A DNA stretch of 64,000 bases from Ectobius pallidus. Lineage: Eukaryota; Arthropoda; Insecta; Blattodea; Ectobiidae. The DNA is taken from assembly GCA_964059195.1 (NCBI GenBank), contig CAXKWD010000009.1:85099432-85163431 (forward strand), in the 5' to 3' direction. Made by a program: the position numbers and the translations under genes. Within the stretch, counting starts at the first letter, position 1. Each line of letters opens with the position of its first letter. Below, piece by piece: positions 21,572 through 32,520 of this stretch. The notes beneath the pieces were generated by a model. That model was not told where the DNA came from, made no database searches, and saw nothing but the letters and a program-made list of their open reading frames with translations.

Positions 21572-22765
21572 ATAAAATCAGGTAAACTGATGTAACAAAG
21601 TGCCAGTATGTTTTTGTTTAATCAGTTATGACTGCAATTATGATATGCAGAATATGTTTTTTTTAAAATTGATTTCCAAGTTAAGCTTCAGATTTATTCA
21701 TTAAGCAGGGCTTACGGAAGAAGAAAGGTCTACCATCTCGGCCACCTGGGTCATTTTAACGGTCTAGTTGGATAAGCGCATGTCAATTAATGTTTTTTGT
21801 CATAGCTACCTGTATTTTAATTTCCAAGGCCTTATAAGATCACAGTAAAACAATAGGCTATGTTGTCAAGATAACTGATTTTCATTTTTTTTTATAAATT
21901 CTTTCGAATACGTATATTACCATAAAATAGGCACTAAATTGAGCATTACTCCGAAACAGGTCAACCGATTTTATCCATTATGAATAGACGTCTTCCCACG
22001 GACATTATAAATGTGTATACCAAGTTTCATAAAAATCCGGTAAAGCGTATTTGAGTTACCGCGTCTTTAAAATATACACTAAATTGGGTTTTACTCCGGT
22101 ACCGGTCTACCGATTTGGTCCAATATCAGTAGACGTCTTTCCACGTACATTATAAATGGGTATACAAAATTTCAGGAAAATCCAATAAAGCATATTTGAG
22201 TTATCGCGACTTCTTATATATTAACATAAAAACACTAAATTGGGCATTATTCCGGTACTGGCCAACCGATTTGGTCCAATAACAATAAACGTCTTCCCAT
22301 GGACATTATAAACGCGTATACGAAGTTTCATAAATATCCGATAAAGCGTATTTGAGTTATTGCGCCTTTAAAGTAGACACTAAATTGGGGTTTACTCCGG
22401 TACCGGTCAACAGATTAGGTTCAAATTCAATAGGGCACTTCTCATGGACGTCATAAATGGGTATACCAAGTTTCATGGAAATCCGATACAGCGTATTTGA
22501 GTGATGGCGCCTTTCTATTAGAAAGGCGCCATAATCTATTAAAATAGGCACTAAATTGGGCATTACTCCGGTACCGGTGAACCGATTTGGTTCAATATCA
22601 ATAGGGTTCTTCCCATGGACATTATAAATGTGTTTTCCAAGTTTCATGAAAATCCGAAAAAGCGTATTTGAGTTATGGTGCGTACGGACAGACGGACAGA
22701 CAGACGGACAGACATTTTTTCGTCCACCACACAATCTCATAAAGTACCATACTGGCACTTAATAA
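21572..22765 (-). mobile_element. AAGTGCCAG-end element, copy B (five internal units)
   Basis: Reverse-oriented copy running from CAGGTAAACTGATGTAACAA to CATACTGGCACTTAATAA. It has five internal units (about 21926-22068, 22068-22210, 22212-22366, 22367-22512 and 22513-22682), each with CACTAAATTGGG, TACTCCGGTACCGGT, CCGATTTGGT, GACATTATAAA and AGCGTATTTGAGTTA. A 29-bp near-perfect palindrome with arms ATGGCGCCTTTCTA occurs at about 22506-22534. The tRNA-like block of the other copies is partly deleted (CCATCTCGGCCACCTGGG remains). A (GACA)-type microsatellite lies at 22683-22713. No coding capacity; apparent open frames arise from the tandem units. Confidence 0.75.
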
Positions 22766-22881
22766 ATCGAGTTAATTTGGTGTGTGGCCTGGCCGCTACT
22801 GCATTAGTTATTTTATTCATAACTCCAATAATAACAAAGAACTTCCTTTGTTTTTCATTTTTTTTCAAATGTTAGAAGTCA

Positions 22882-23000
22882 GTGGCGGCCATGTCCTGAG
22901 AGATTTTATGCCGTAACAGGAAAAATCGAATCCTAGTGCGAAAATCTCTTAATAAAAGTTGCCCTTCTATGTCCCCTCTATACACAGGTAAAATATAACA
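22882..23000 (-). repeat. Fragment of the long-TIR MITE found at 58200
   Basis: Sequence from GTCAGTGGCGGCCATGTCCT to CCCTCTATACACAGGTAAAA matches the reverse complement of the left arm of the MITE at 58200-58752, with small differences. The rest of that element is missing here. Confidence 0.65.
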
Positions 23001-24128
23001 AACAGGCACGTTTAGACCTGGCATTTAAGTTTCTGGGGATGGGCTTAATGCTAGGGTCTGAAAGCTTAAAATTCTCCAACACTACAATTTGGCTGATATC
23101 CCTTGAAGAACAATTAACACTTTGTATACTATTTTTAGTAAAGAATCACTCGCGAATTTTTTGTAATGTGCGTTCATTCAAGATTTTTGCGAAGTAGTCG
23201 ATTTGTTACGTCTACACAGGATTTTTTGTTTCGTAATTTTAATTGAATATTTTTTTTTACTTTTATTCGAGTATTTTTTAGTGTTCCAAGTATATGCATG
23301 ATGTGCACATACGAATCTTTTCGTTAAGCAGCGTCTATCATCCACAGTAATAGGCCTACTTTTCTTACTCAAGGTTGTCATGGAATTTTCTACAATTTTC
23401 CACTCAGCCTTTACTAGAATATACTGGACACTGCTAATGTATCATACTGCATCACATAAATACAGAAAACGGGGGTTTTCACTGTTTTAATGTTTAACCG
23501 TTGTTGAAAACCCGGTGTGACACTCTGGTATAACCGGTAATTTGGTAGAGCTTCTAGTTTGTTGAATTACTGCTGGTATTTTGTAACGTCTTTAGAAATA
23601 AGTAGGCTATGTTTTAGAGATAAAAGACGCATTTTATTAATATTTTTCCATATTTTTTCCTTTAATAAGTTATATCATTTCTAAGGAAAGCACAATTAAT
23701 TTTACGTGTTTCACTTAGCGATCCTACTCTGAAACTGTTCAAAAGAAATAAAACATGTTCTAATTTCCTGGCGAAAAATTTAAACCCATAAGCCTATGTA
23801 TTTGTTAATGTGTACAATCCAAGTAAACCCATAGCTCCTCCTATACTATAATTTGGCATAACAGTTGTATTATAAAGAAGACAATTTTTTTTTATCCAGT
23901 CCACGTAATAAGCATGCATGCCAGTTCATTAAACCGTACGAATATGTTTTTGCACATAACCATACGTAAGAGTCAGTAGCATGTGAATAGTTTCGTCTGT
24001 CGTGGTTTTTTCACGATAGTTTGCTATGCAGACTGTTTTATGGGCTTTGTCGGCATATTGGTGTAAAGAAATTAGCTAGTGATGCCATTGTACTCTCTCG
24101 CCTCGAAAATCAACTTCGGCGTTTACCA
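23001..24128. other. Unassigned
   Basis: AT-rich, about 1.1 kb, nothing assignable. Confidence 0.4.
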
Positions 24129-24324
24129 TTAACATACCGATGGGACGTGTTCAATTTGTAAGCAATTTGAAGATGGAATTGCTATTTGCTTCTTCATTAT
24201 CTCCAAAAGTTCACGCCTTTCATCTAATTGACGACTACGTGCGATAGAGAAAAGCTGTATCTGTTCTCGAAGCATTTGTATGTTGCTTTTCTGATAGACG
24301 TCTTCGATTGTAATCTTTTCTTTT
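24129..24324 (-). other. Possible exon or relic: coiled-coil-like open frame
   Basis: A minus-strand frame of about 64 codons reads KEKITIEDVYQKSNIQMLRE, QIQLFSIARSRQLDERRELL, then EIMKKQIAIP before a stop at 24129. The Leu/Arg/Glu heptad-like pattern resembles the C-terminal helix of Myb/SANT-type ORFs that accompany Harbinger-like transposons or host zeste-like regulators. A donor-like GTATGT overlaps the end, and an AG precedes the start in the minus sense, so it could also be an exon. Too short to decide. Confidence 0.3.
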
Positions 24325-24892
24325 TATCAGTAAAAGAAGTTAAGATTGTTTGAATAGGATGGTCACAGCCATTTTCCTCATATATGTGTGCAATCACATT
24401 TTTTTTATTTATTTATTAAGCAAATAAACAGCATGTCCCGTTACAGTGTAACACTGCATGCATTCTTTACCAAAGACAGTGGTAACTCTACATGCATTCT
24501 TTACCAGATGCAGTATTTGTATGAACTACTTTTTGTGTTTTGCTATAATACTTATTCTAGCATTTTCATTCTTGTATAATATATACTCTACATGTTTCTG
24601 CCTATGATGTATGTTACCTATGTTAATGTACCTAACTTAATTGTATTATTACAATTAGATAGGGGCCAAAAGCATTAAAAAATAAATAAAATATAACGAA
24701 ACTAAAGAGTAGTTTTCGTTTTGTGTGTGTATAAAGAAAAGTCTTAATACGTGTTTCTGTCTAATTTCCGGATAAATATTAAATCTATCGCACAGATTTA
24801 ATCAGAGATTCATCTGGAAGTCGTAATACAGGTCCTTAAGCATGAAAGTTTGGTAATTGAAGGAAGTTAACCAATCCTGTACTACAGTGAGT
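24325..24892. other. Unassigned
   Basis: The end near 24660-24700 (AAAGCATTAAAAAATAAATA) could be the tail of a retroposon, but no body is recognised. Confidence 0.3.
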
Positions 24893-25060
24893 CCCACGCA
24901 AGAGTTGGCCAATGACGCGGGTTTTTGCGTCGCGGCGGGCACGGCTCCAACTCCCGAACGATCGGTTGAAATATCTACGCAAATAAAGCCGCGATCAGTG
25001 TAATGATTCAGGTTCTCACATTTAGGGTTAAAATTACAATGAAAATAACCACGTACCTCA

Positions 25061-25180
25061 TCACAAGAGATGTTGGAAGTGTTCTCTTCTTGCATCCACA
25101 CAATACTGGCACCTTTTTAGGAAATTTTCTTTCACGCGCATAAGTTCAGCTTCCGAGATAGAGTTAATTTCTCTTGTGAT
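25061..25180 (-). pseudogene. Tc1/mariner transposase C-terminus, left arm
   Basis: The minus strand reads ITREINSISEAELMRVKENF, LKRCQYCVDARREHFQHLL, then a stop at 25061. The pattern 'I..I....L..V..NF..R...C....G.HF..L' is the usual C-terminal end of mariner/Tc1-like transposases. A further weak upstream match (ILLEELKENIT) appears near 25190-25230. The catalytic region is missing. Confidence 0.7.
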
Positions 25181-25301
25181 AGGCCTATGTGATATTTTCT
25201 TTAAGTTCTTCTAACAGTATGTGAATAGTATTTATAGGGAAACCTGAAAAATAAAGTGTGTAGGTCAATTTCCCATACAATAAGAAGAACTTACAGATAG
25301 T

Positions 25302-25418
25302 ATCACAAGAGAAATTAAGTCTATCTCGGAAGCTGAACTTATGTGCGTGAAAGAAAATTTCCTGAAAAGATGCCAGTGTTGTGTGGATGCAAGGAGAGGA
25401 CATTTCCATCTCTTGTGA
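25302..25418 (+). pseudogene. Tc1/mariner transposase C-terminus, right arm
   Basis: The plus strand reads ITREIKSISEAELMCVKENF, LKRCQCCVDARRGHFHLL, then a stop at 25416. It is the mirror copy of the left arm with one codon fewer and a few replacements. Confidence 0.7.
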
Positions 25419-25596
25419 AGAGATACGTTGTTATTTTCATCGTAATTCCAACTGTAAATGTGAGAACCTGTACCATTACACCGTTAGCGGCTTTATTAGC
25501 GTAGATATTTCTCCCGATCGCACGGGAGTTAGAGCAGGGGCCGCCGCGACGCAGAAACCCGCATGACTGGCCAACTCTTGTGTGGGACTCACTGTA

Positions 25597-28167
25597 GAAT
25601 TACATGATTAAAAATGCGTTTTTCCCTAAACTTCTGGATCCTAATAAAAGTTTTCTACAAAATTACTTCTGCATAGTCGCTCCCACTCTATTAGCGAAGC
25701 ACAAAGTCAGAAATTGTGTATGTGAGGCTGAATGGTCGCTCACAAGAACTGATAACCGTTGGAGAGGTGTTATGTAGACAAGAATCACCTGTCCTGTGAC
25801 GTGTGCAATACATCGCTATCGATCCCATGTTATTCCTCCTATCTCTTCCTGCTCCCACGCTTTGCAGCTTCATTCATACAGCGAACACCGCTACTATTCC
25901 CGGCTTTCTATTGTATAGGTTGTACATTATTATAATTTCCTTTCACTTTCAAGTACGTAAGACCACAATTCGTACTTTCACTGAGATTTTGATGATTTCT
26001 AGCCAATGAGCCCGTTCTAATGCAGAGGCGCTATACGTAAGGAATTTGAACTGTTTTTTGTTAGTTTCAGGAATACCAATCAGTGAAAACTAGGCAAAAA
26101 CATTTTTTAAAAGATCAATTTTTAAAATCATACAAGCCTTATCATTCTATATTTTGTAAATTCGAGTCCTCCACGTGACATTGTAAATACTTTTGAACGG
26201 TTAAATGTGGCTCTTAAGACGAAGCTTTCCTTGGATTTTCAGTATTTTTACTTTCACTACTCGCATCTTAGGTAGAGGAAGTATTGTATTGTGTTCTACC
26301 CCGAAACTCGTTGGTAGATTTTGAAAAGGGTATTCACAATGTTGTTAACAAAGTATGGCTATAAGTTTCATTTGGCGAAGGCTTGTGTATACGAAAATGT
26401 GAAACCTTTGTATGACAAATAACTCTAAAGAAAAAATTAAATTTTGGGCCTGGCTGAGGTGGTGTTTTGGCCTTGTGTACTTAATCCATCTGCGTCGAAA
26501 ATAATTTCGTCTTCGATGTGCTGCCAATCTCGCCGAATGATCAACGTTTGGCGAAATTTGAAAAGTATTCGAGGGACGCATATTTATTTTCTTTTTCTTG
26601 ATTCCCACTTATAGTATGGGCTGATTTTTCTGCTGCAATGACAAAATACGTTTGAATCCTTTCACTGAGGCCTACATTTTGACAATACTTTCTACTCTCC
26701 CCATCCTTCCAAAACCACTTAAAAATATATATTTAAAAAACTTGTCTTCCATTCAGATAACTATGTGAAGTGTAACAGCATTATTGATTCTTTTAAACGC
26801 CCACTTCATGTCCGCAAAAAATTGCACTTATCATAAAAGTACCTGGTCAAGTATAAGAAATTTGTTGGAATAATGTATAATTACAGTTAAATGAAACCAT
26901 AGCTCCTTACTTTAAAGTAATTTCATTTTTTGATGGCATTGTTTATAAAATTGTACTTCTGAAAGACAAAACATTTAATCACATCAATCTGGAAGACGAT
27001 TGCGCAATCCCAGCTTTCTCGTATAACTTGTTAATTTTTTCAATTTTCAGTTATACAAAATTACATATAAATATGTATCCAAATGAGCATACGTTCATGC
27101 TCGGGATTAGTTCCAGAATCAAACACATGTATTGGAAAGATACATTAAAAGAGTTCAGAGACAAACTTATAGTTGATGTTAATATGTTGAAAAATATATA
27201 AAGAGACATCAATATGAAACGTGTGGAAGAATAATTTAATACTTAAGGAAAAATAATATACAAGAGTGAAGAAAAATAAATGAATAACTATATGTATAAA
27301 AAACTAACAACATAGTTTAAAAATCATTTTGATGATCTGATGAAGCAAGACGACAAGAGAGCCAACAGTGTTATGCTAGGATGAAAATTTAGCTTAGCCC
27401 TGAATAATGTAAAATCGATGGTCACTATTATCAAATGAAGTGCCGTGCGGAGCCGTCTTGCAATCTAATTGATTGACATCTGGCTACTCTGTCCTTACTG
27501 GCTAACTAGGTTATATTCTGGTCGTCATGTTCCCGTAATAAATCCTAATTGAGTGCAGCAGGGCTTACACCATTAGGCCTACTGCTGGTGAGTTAGATAA
27601 TCACTTCAGCCCCTACAAATTTAGGGGCAAACTCTAGGCCTCCAGAAATTTCCTGTCATAATTAATCTAGTAAACATATGCAGACCTTTAGCTTATATAT
27701 TTTGCACCCTGAAGTCACCACCGTATTCATTTTCGTTACCTATTCCCTACAAAACAGTCCGTTCTTACCACATTTCGTAGTGGCGGTTTACATAACGAAG
27801 TTGTACCGTATGTGTGAACTACCAGAACGATTGGTGAAATTTTTCTCGATAGTCTACTAATGATCGCTTCTTTTAAGTATTTTTATAAATATAGCGCATA
27901 ATGCTGGCGTTTGTTGATGCTTATCTGAAAGTATACATTACTTTGTTTTCACTAAAGACATACTTATAAATTTACGTATGGTAAATGTAATTAAATGTTA
28001 GTGCTACAAAACTTTTTTAAAGAGTAATTATTTTAAGCAATTTTTGAAGTGAAACTTCTTTAGCCGCGGTAGGGGTAAATCGGGAGCTTGTGTAACGCTC
28101 AAAATCGTCACGAAATTAGTGAGGTGTGACGGAACGGACTGCACAGAAAACAATCAACTCAATGATT
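25597..28167. other. Unassigned, about 2.6 kb
   Basis: I see no transposon ends, no homologous coding blocks and no convincing exon. Short open frames here have no protein-like pattern. Confidence 0.4.
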
Positions 28168-28570
28168 AAGCTTATCCAAAATTTAAAAATAAAAAAATTC
28201 AAAGATACAAAATTTAAAAAATCCAAAATTCAAAAATTCTAAGATCCAAAATTAAAAAGTAAAAAATCCAAATTTTAAAAAATAAAAAATCTAAATATTC
28301 AAAATTAAAAAAATCAAAGCATTCAAAATGAAAAAAAATTCAAAAATTCAAAATTTAAAAAAATAAGAAATCCAAAATTTAAAAATAAAAAAACAAAATT
28401 CACAATCGAAAATTAAAAATCCAAAAAATTAAAAAGTCAAAGATCTAAAATTTAAAAAATCCAAAATTCAAAAATTAAGAAAGTCTAAAAACCCAATATT
28501 AAAAAGTCCAACAATCCAAAATTGAAAAAATCCGTTAATCCAAAATTGAAAAAATCCAAAAATTAAAACA
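28168..28570 (+). repeat. A-tract array (AAAATCCAAAATT-type)
   Basis: Roughly 400 bp made of A4-A7 runs separated by short TCC, TTC, ATCT or TTT interruptions, e.g. AAAAATCCAAAATTCAAAAA, with runs recurring roughly every 8-12 bp. It is almost devoid of G. Both sides carry an AAGTGAAACTT-like motif in inverted arrangement (near 28045 and 28567). Such phased A-tracts bend DNA. Origin unknown. Confidence 0.8.
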
Positions 28571-29233
28571 AGTTTCACTTCTGTCGCGTGGCGTTCCACG
28601 CACACTTTTTTTTTCAAATATCATTTTTGTAAGATCAGTACTAAGCGAATTGTTTCCATTTTGTTTTTCTTTCGCTGTGCCTTGTAAACCGTCAATCGTT
28701 TGCTGTTATACAAAAGAATGATGACGGTTGTACAAATACGAATATAAACTTTCGTTATTCTTTGAGCAGCCGTTTTAGTGTGATCGTGACAAACAGAAAG
28801 GTACGAAAAGTGATTATCACAGAAATGGAGATCATCTCCCACTCAAATAATAATAAAAAACTATGTGAGCTAAAAAAGTCCTTTGTACATGTAGTTCAGG
28901 TTGCTCAACTACAAAAACATGCCAAATTTTATTACTCGTCTTTTCAAACTGTTTCTCGATTTTCCAAGCTATTTTCACTTCATTAACTAATGAATAATGG
29001 ACAAAGCTCAACAAGTTTCTATGCATTAACATTTTTCTCTAAATGAACCTTTTAACTGGCACTCTAGCCGTCACTGTTGCAGAGGAATATAATTTTTAAA
29101 TCACTGAGTACAATTATAATAAAAAGCTTTAAGTGTTTTAAGAGTGGTGTTAGTAACACAAGGATGCACTTTTTAACATAAAGCATTAACGTATACTTTT
29201 ATTTTATATTCTCGATTTTATGTGGGCGCATTT
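28571..29233. other. Unassigned
   Basis: No recognisable element. Confidence 0.35.
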
Positions 29234-29482
29234 CGTCGCTTAAGAAACAATACCGCGTAACTGACACTTTTGGTGAAAATGACATTTTTATACTGTTGGC
29301 ATCACTGAAATAGCACGCTTATGATGAAATATCGGTCAAGATAAAATTTTGTGTCATTACCTTGTTTATTATCCTGAAAATGTAAACATTGTACGACGCC
29401 TAATAGCAAAAATAAACAGTCTTTTGCTTCTCCTGTAAAATTTGTGTTTTGTTAGTTACGCGGTATTGTTTCTTAAGCGACG
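29234..29482. mobile_element. 249-bp MITE with about 28-bp inverted ends
   Basis: Starts CGTCGCTTAAGAAACAATAC + CGCGTAACT and ends with its reverse complement; the first 28 bases match exactly. Both sides carry ATTT (29230-29233 and 29483-29486), a possible 4-bp target duplication. Interior AT-rich and non-coding. The superfamily is uncertain. Confidence 0.75.
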
Positions 29483-29486
29483 ATTT

Positions 29487-30344
29487 AAGAACATTTTCCT
29501 CACGGTCACAGCCACAATAGATAAATTCAAGATGAAAGATTGTTCTACTACAACAACAAAATCATTTAAAATTGCATTTTATATGTCTTCCCCCAAGGAA
29601 GGCTCTTCCAGTTCTTTTGATAGACGCTTCGCCACTGATTGTATGAAGAAGGAAGAGCAGAGTGAAGGAACTCGACAATACAAATATGAGCATGTCTATA
29701 GCTAGCAGGTTTGCAACTTCAAGATGCCAATACCATTCCGAAAACGGGTTGTCAGCTGACGAGCCATAGAGCGGCCTTGACTGAGCGGCAAAAACCTGCA
29801 GAAATGAGTGACCCGACCGGAAGCAGGAACGCCTATACTCGTACAGGGCCATTTAAATCTCATTCACTTGCTGAGCATACTGGTTTTAAAGCCAGGGCCC
29901 GCATGATCGGGCTGGAAGCAATGCACTCATTGCATTTGAAAACCAATCACATACTCGACTCACTGGTTTTTAAGTTAAATCCTGCATGTCATACATGACT
30001 CGAGGAACTGCATGAGAAGGCTACTTCGTAACCGAAGTTTGAGAGTGATTTCCTGAACTATTTGTGCTACAAAATTGAAATTTGACACGCAGTTTCAAGT
30101 TTCCGTTTAATATTTCAGTTTCGTTCGGAGGATTTAATAATAATTAATTTAATTGATTTTTTATAACAAAAATTGAAATCTATCTCCTCCGACAAATATT
30201 AAAATACGAACCTGAATTTTGTGTACCACATTCTTGGACAGTAAAATTAGTTCTAATAATCATGACTGATTGTTTGATATTTTTCAGAGTTATAACCTAA
30301 ACAACATTATAGCCTAGTCGGTCAACCAGCCCACAGAGGCCGTT
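29487..30344. other. Unassigned, with a GC-richer block
   Basis: 29700-29960 is GC-richer than the flanks, without splice-site-bounded open frames I would trust. No repeat recognised. Confidence 0.3.
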
Positions 30345-32520
30345 TTAGGGATTGTAGTCACCAACTTCACTCAAGATTCGTGTAAGGTTAAAGTTTTGGA
30401 TCCTTTAATATCTGATCATTTCCCTCAAGCACTGGACTTTAGCATTAGTAGTGTTATAGAAAAAATGATGTAAAAGATAAGTTAAAATATACCAGGGATA
30501 TGTGAAGGTAATCTATGAACTCATTACTTTCTACTACTCCAGTAAATTTAGCCTTTTCATTTTTCATGTGTACTTTCTTATAGTTATTTAATATTGCTTG
30601 TCCAATTATAGTGAAAGAATCATACAATTATGGTAGTAAGAAAAGAAAATCGTGGATAACTAATGATATAATCGTTCTTTGTGAACAACTGAAATCTATG
30701 CATAGGCTAAAGCAACAGTTTAAAAATGAACTGGATGAAATGTACCGTTTAACTAAGCTTAAATAAAGAGATTATTAAATATTGCCAAAAGATCAAAATA
30801 TAATAATTCTACTAATCCAAATAAGATGAGAATATTCTCATGTAATGTCCAACAGAGACTGTGGTTCATGAAAGCTTATACATCTACCAAATAAGATGTT
30901 GTGGAACTTGGTTAATTGTGAATTGTGGCTTAATGCTAAACGCCATATTAGTAAACTATACGTGAATAATATCCTTACAGATGATAGTAACATGATTGCC
31001 AGTAGTTTTTCCAGTTTCTATTGTATACAAATCAGTAAGAAGCTAAATAATAGAAGTAATGTACAGAATCTAAAATCATGTAGTGTTGATGAAATGAATG
31101 TGCCAGTCCTGAAAAGTATGGCAAACTACATAGCTGAACCTCTAGTTTTTTTATTCATTGTATGTAGGCCTATCACAGGTGGTATTTTTCCGGACTGTCT
31201 TAGTTATTATTAGGGACCGGATTCTTAGGTTTTTACCTATTTTTTTCCTTACTTCCAAAACAAAAAGCGCTCATACACTTTTTCGAATCATGACCATAGG
31301 ATTCACCCACATTAATTCTGTGGCACCTAAAAATTCCTAAATGGGGTATAAAAACCTAAATATACCTAAACGGGATATATAACCTAAAATATCTAATTTA
31401 GGCTACTTTTTGTCTTTTAATTTCTCAGTTGAGAAATCGATATTTTGTGGGGAGACAATTTTTGTCGGGTTGAAATTAATACCACCAGCGTTCCTTCAAC
31501 CCATTGTCGTCTAGGATGGACAGTATCAAGAGAGAAAGTGTAAGAGTACCGGCGTATTCCTTTTCAAATATTCGTAGGAACAACCATTGTTGCCGTGTAT
31601 GAACAAGGGTATAGATTTCCGTGTTTTAAAGCGCTTGTTGGCCCCTTTATTTACTACCCTCTTATTCATACTGAGTGGTCACAGTGTGAGGTTTAAGAAG
31701 ATGTATTAATTATGCCGAAACAAATGAAATCGAGTTTATTACTGCTTATTTTGATTGTTTATGCTTTCTTTCTTCAATTGTCTATAACATTGTCCTAAAG
31801 CAAGTTTACACAAATTTAAGTCAATTTTGTTAAGTTAAACCTTACAAGTATTATGTATTGAATCCTGTGTAGCACAATATTCATTAAACCAATTATTCTA
31901 CCCAAAAACGATATTTTTGACAAAAAACCTAAAAAAAAAAACTATTTCACCTAATGGAAAACCTAAAACGGTGGTTTTAAAACCCTAAAAATCCGGTCCC
32001 TAGTTATTATAAAGCAGGCTATTGAAATCCTTGCTTTAAAAAAGGTAACAGTGAATTTCTAACTGTAGATTCATCTCTGCACTATGTAGGCCTATTCTGT
32101 CAAAGATGATTGAAAAACTCAAAGCTTGTAAGATTATAACTTTCCTAACGGCTAAGAATTTATTAACAAGTAATCGACATTTTTTAAATGTAAAATGTCA
32201 GAAAGTGCATGCAACAGTTATATGAATTTTATTTACAAGAGTATAGACAGAAAGTTGTATTTTGCCATTTTTTTTGTCTAGTGCTTTCGATGTTATAAAT
32301 CATATGCATTTTAACGTAGGTATAAGAGGTGTTGCTAATGAATTGATTTTATCATGCCTCAGGAATAGAGAATCAGTTGTAAAAATTTCAAATTGTTTTC
32401 CCACAAATTTATTTTGGAGCACGGTGCTCCTCAGGGATCTATTTTGGGCCCACTACTGTTTACTTTATTTGTAAATGATATGGAGCATAGTGTTTATGCT
32501 GAACATACAACTATGAAATG
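30345..32520 (+). pseudogene. Decayed LINE ORF2 (endonuclease end to RT), split by a hAT element
   Basis: Pieces in order: LDPLISDHFPQALDF (the endonuclease Ser-Asp-His end), KKRKSWITNDIIVLCEQLKS and a basic linker, KLYVNNILTDDSNMIASSFS, then TGGIFPDCL. After the hAT insertion (31211-32002) come CFKKGNSEFL, SSAFDVINH (first RT Asp block, 32275 on), GIRGVANELILSCLRNRE and GAPQGSILGPLLFTLFVNDM (32423 on). Motifs fall in different frames with stops, so it is dead. Similarity ends near 32520 before the FADD motif. It resembles CR1/Jockey-type ORF2 of the other relics here. Confidence 0.85.
31211..32002. mobile_element. Non-autonomous hAT-type element nested in a LINE
   Basis: Inverted ends TAGGGACCGGATTCTTAGG / CCTAAAAATCCGGTCCCTA are flanked by perfect 8-bp direct repeats GTTATTAT at 31203-31210 and 32003-32010. 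Subterminal regions are crowded with CCTAAA/TTTAGG motifs. No transposase recognised. The LINE reading frame on both sides lines up once the element and one target copy are ignored. Confidence 0.9.

Larger units (their letters stand above)
24895..25594. mobile_element. Head-to-head palindrome of two mariner/Tc1 3' ends
   Basis: A 700-bp inverted duplication: the termini CAGTGAGTCCCAC / GTGGGACTCACTG are flanked by TA on both sides (24893-24894 and 25595-25596). The arms, about 300 bp each, stay recognisably complementary to near 25180 and 25302, around a central unpaired portion. Each arm carries the C-terminus of a mariner/Tc1-like transposase reading outward from the centre. The structure therefore consists of two 3' halves of the same transposon joined centre to centre, keeping two functional-looking ends. 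Arms differ by scattered substitutions and small indels, so the event is not recent. Confidence 0.8.

Noticed and set aside
22357..22758. Open frame of about 130 codons, with a close match at 46177-46566 and a shorter one at 48767-49042
   Set aside because: Similarity follows from the shared 140-bp tandem units and CTGT microsatellite; no start context, no protein pattern, and copies A and D do not keep it.
24802..25566. Two long, similar open frames starting MWMQ in opposite directions
   Set aside because: They are mirror images produced by the mariner palindrome and run through the transposon ends; the true coding remnants are the transposase C-termini in other frames.
28168..28570. CRISPR-like or coding array
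   Set aside because: No constant repeat length or spacers; it is an irregular A-rich array.
29562..29998. Overlapping open frames in a GC-richer block
   Set aside because: Both strands are open at once, without splice-site support or protein-like pattern.
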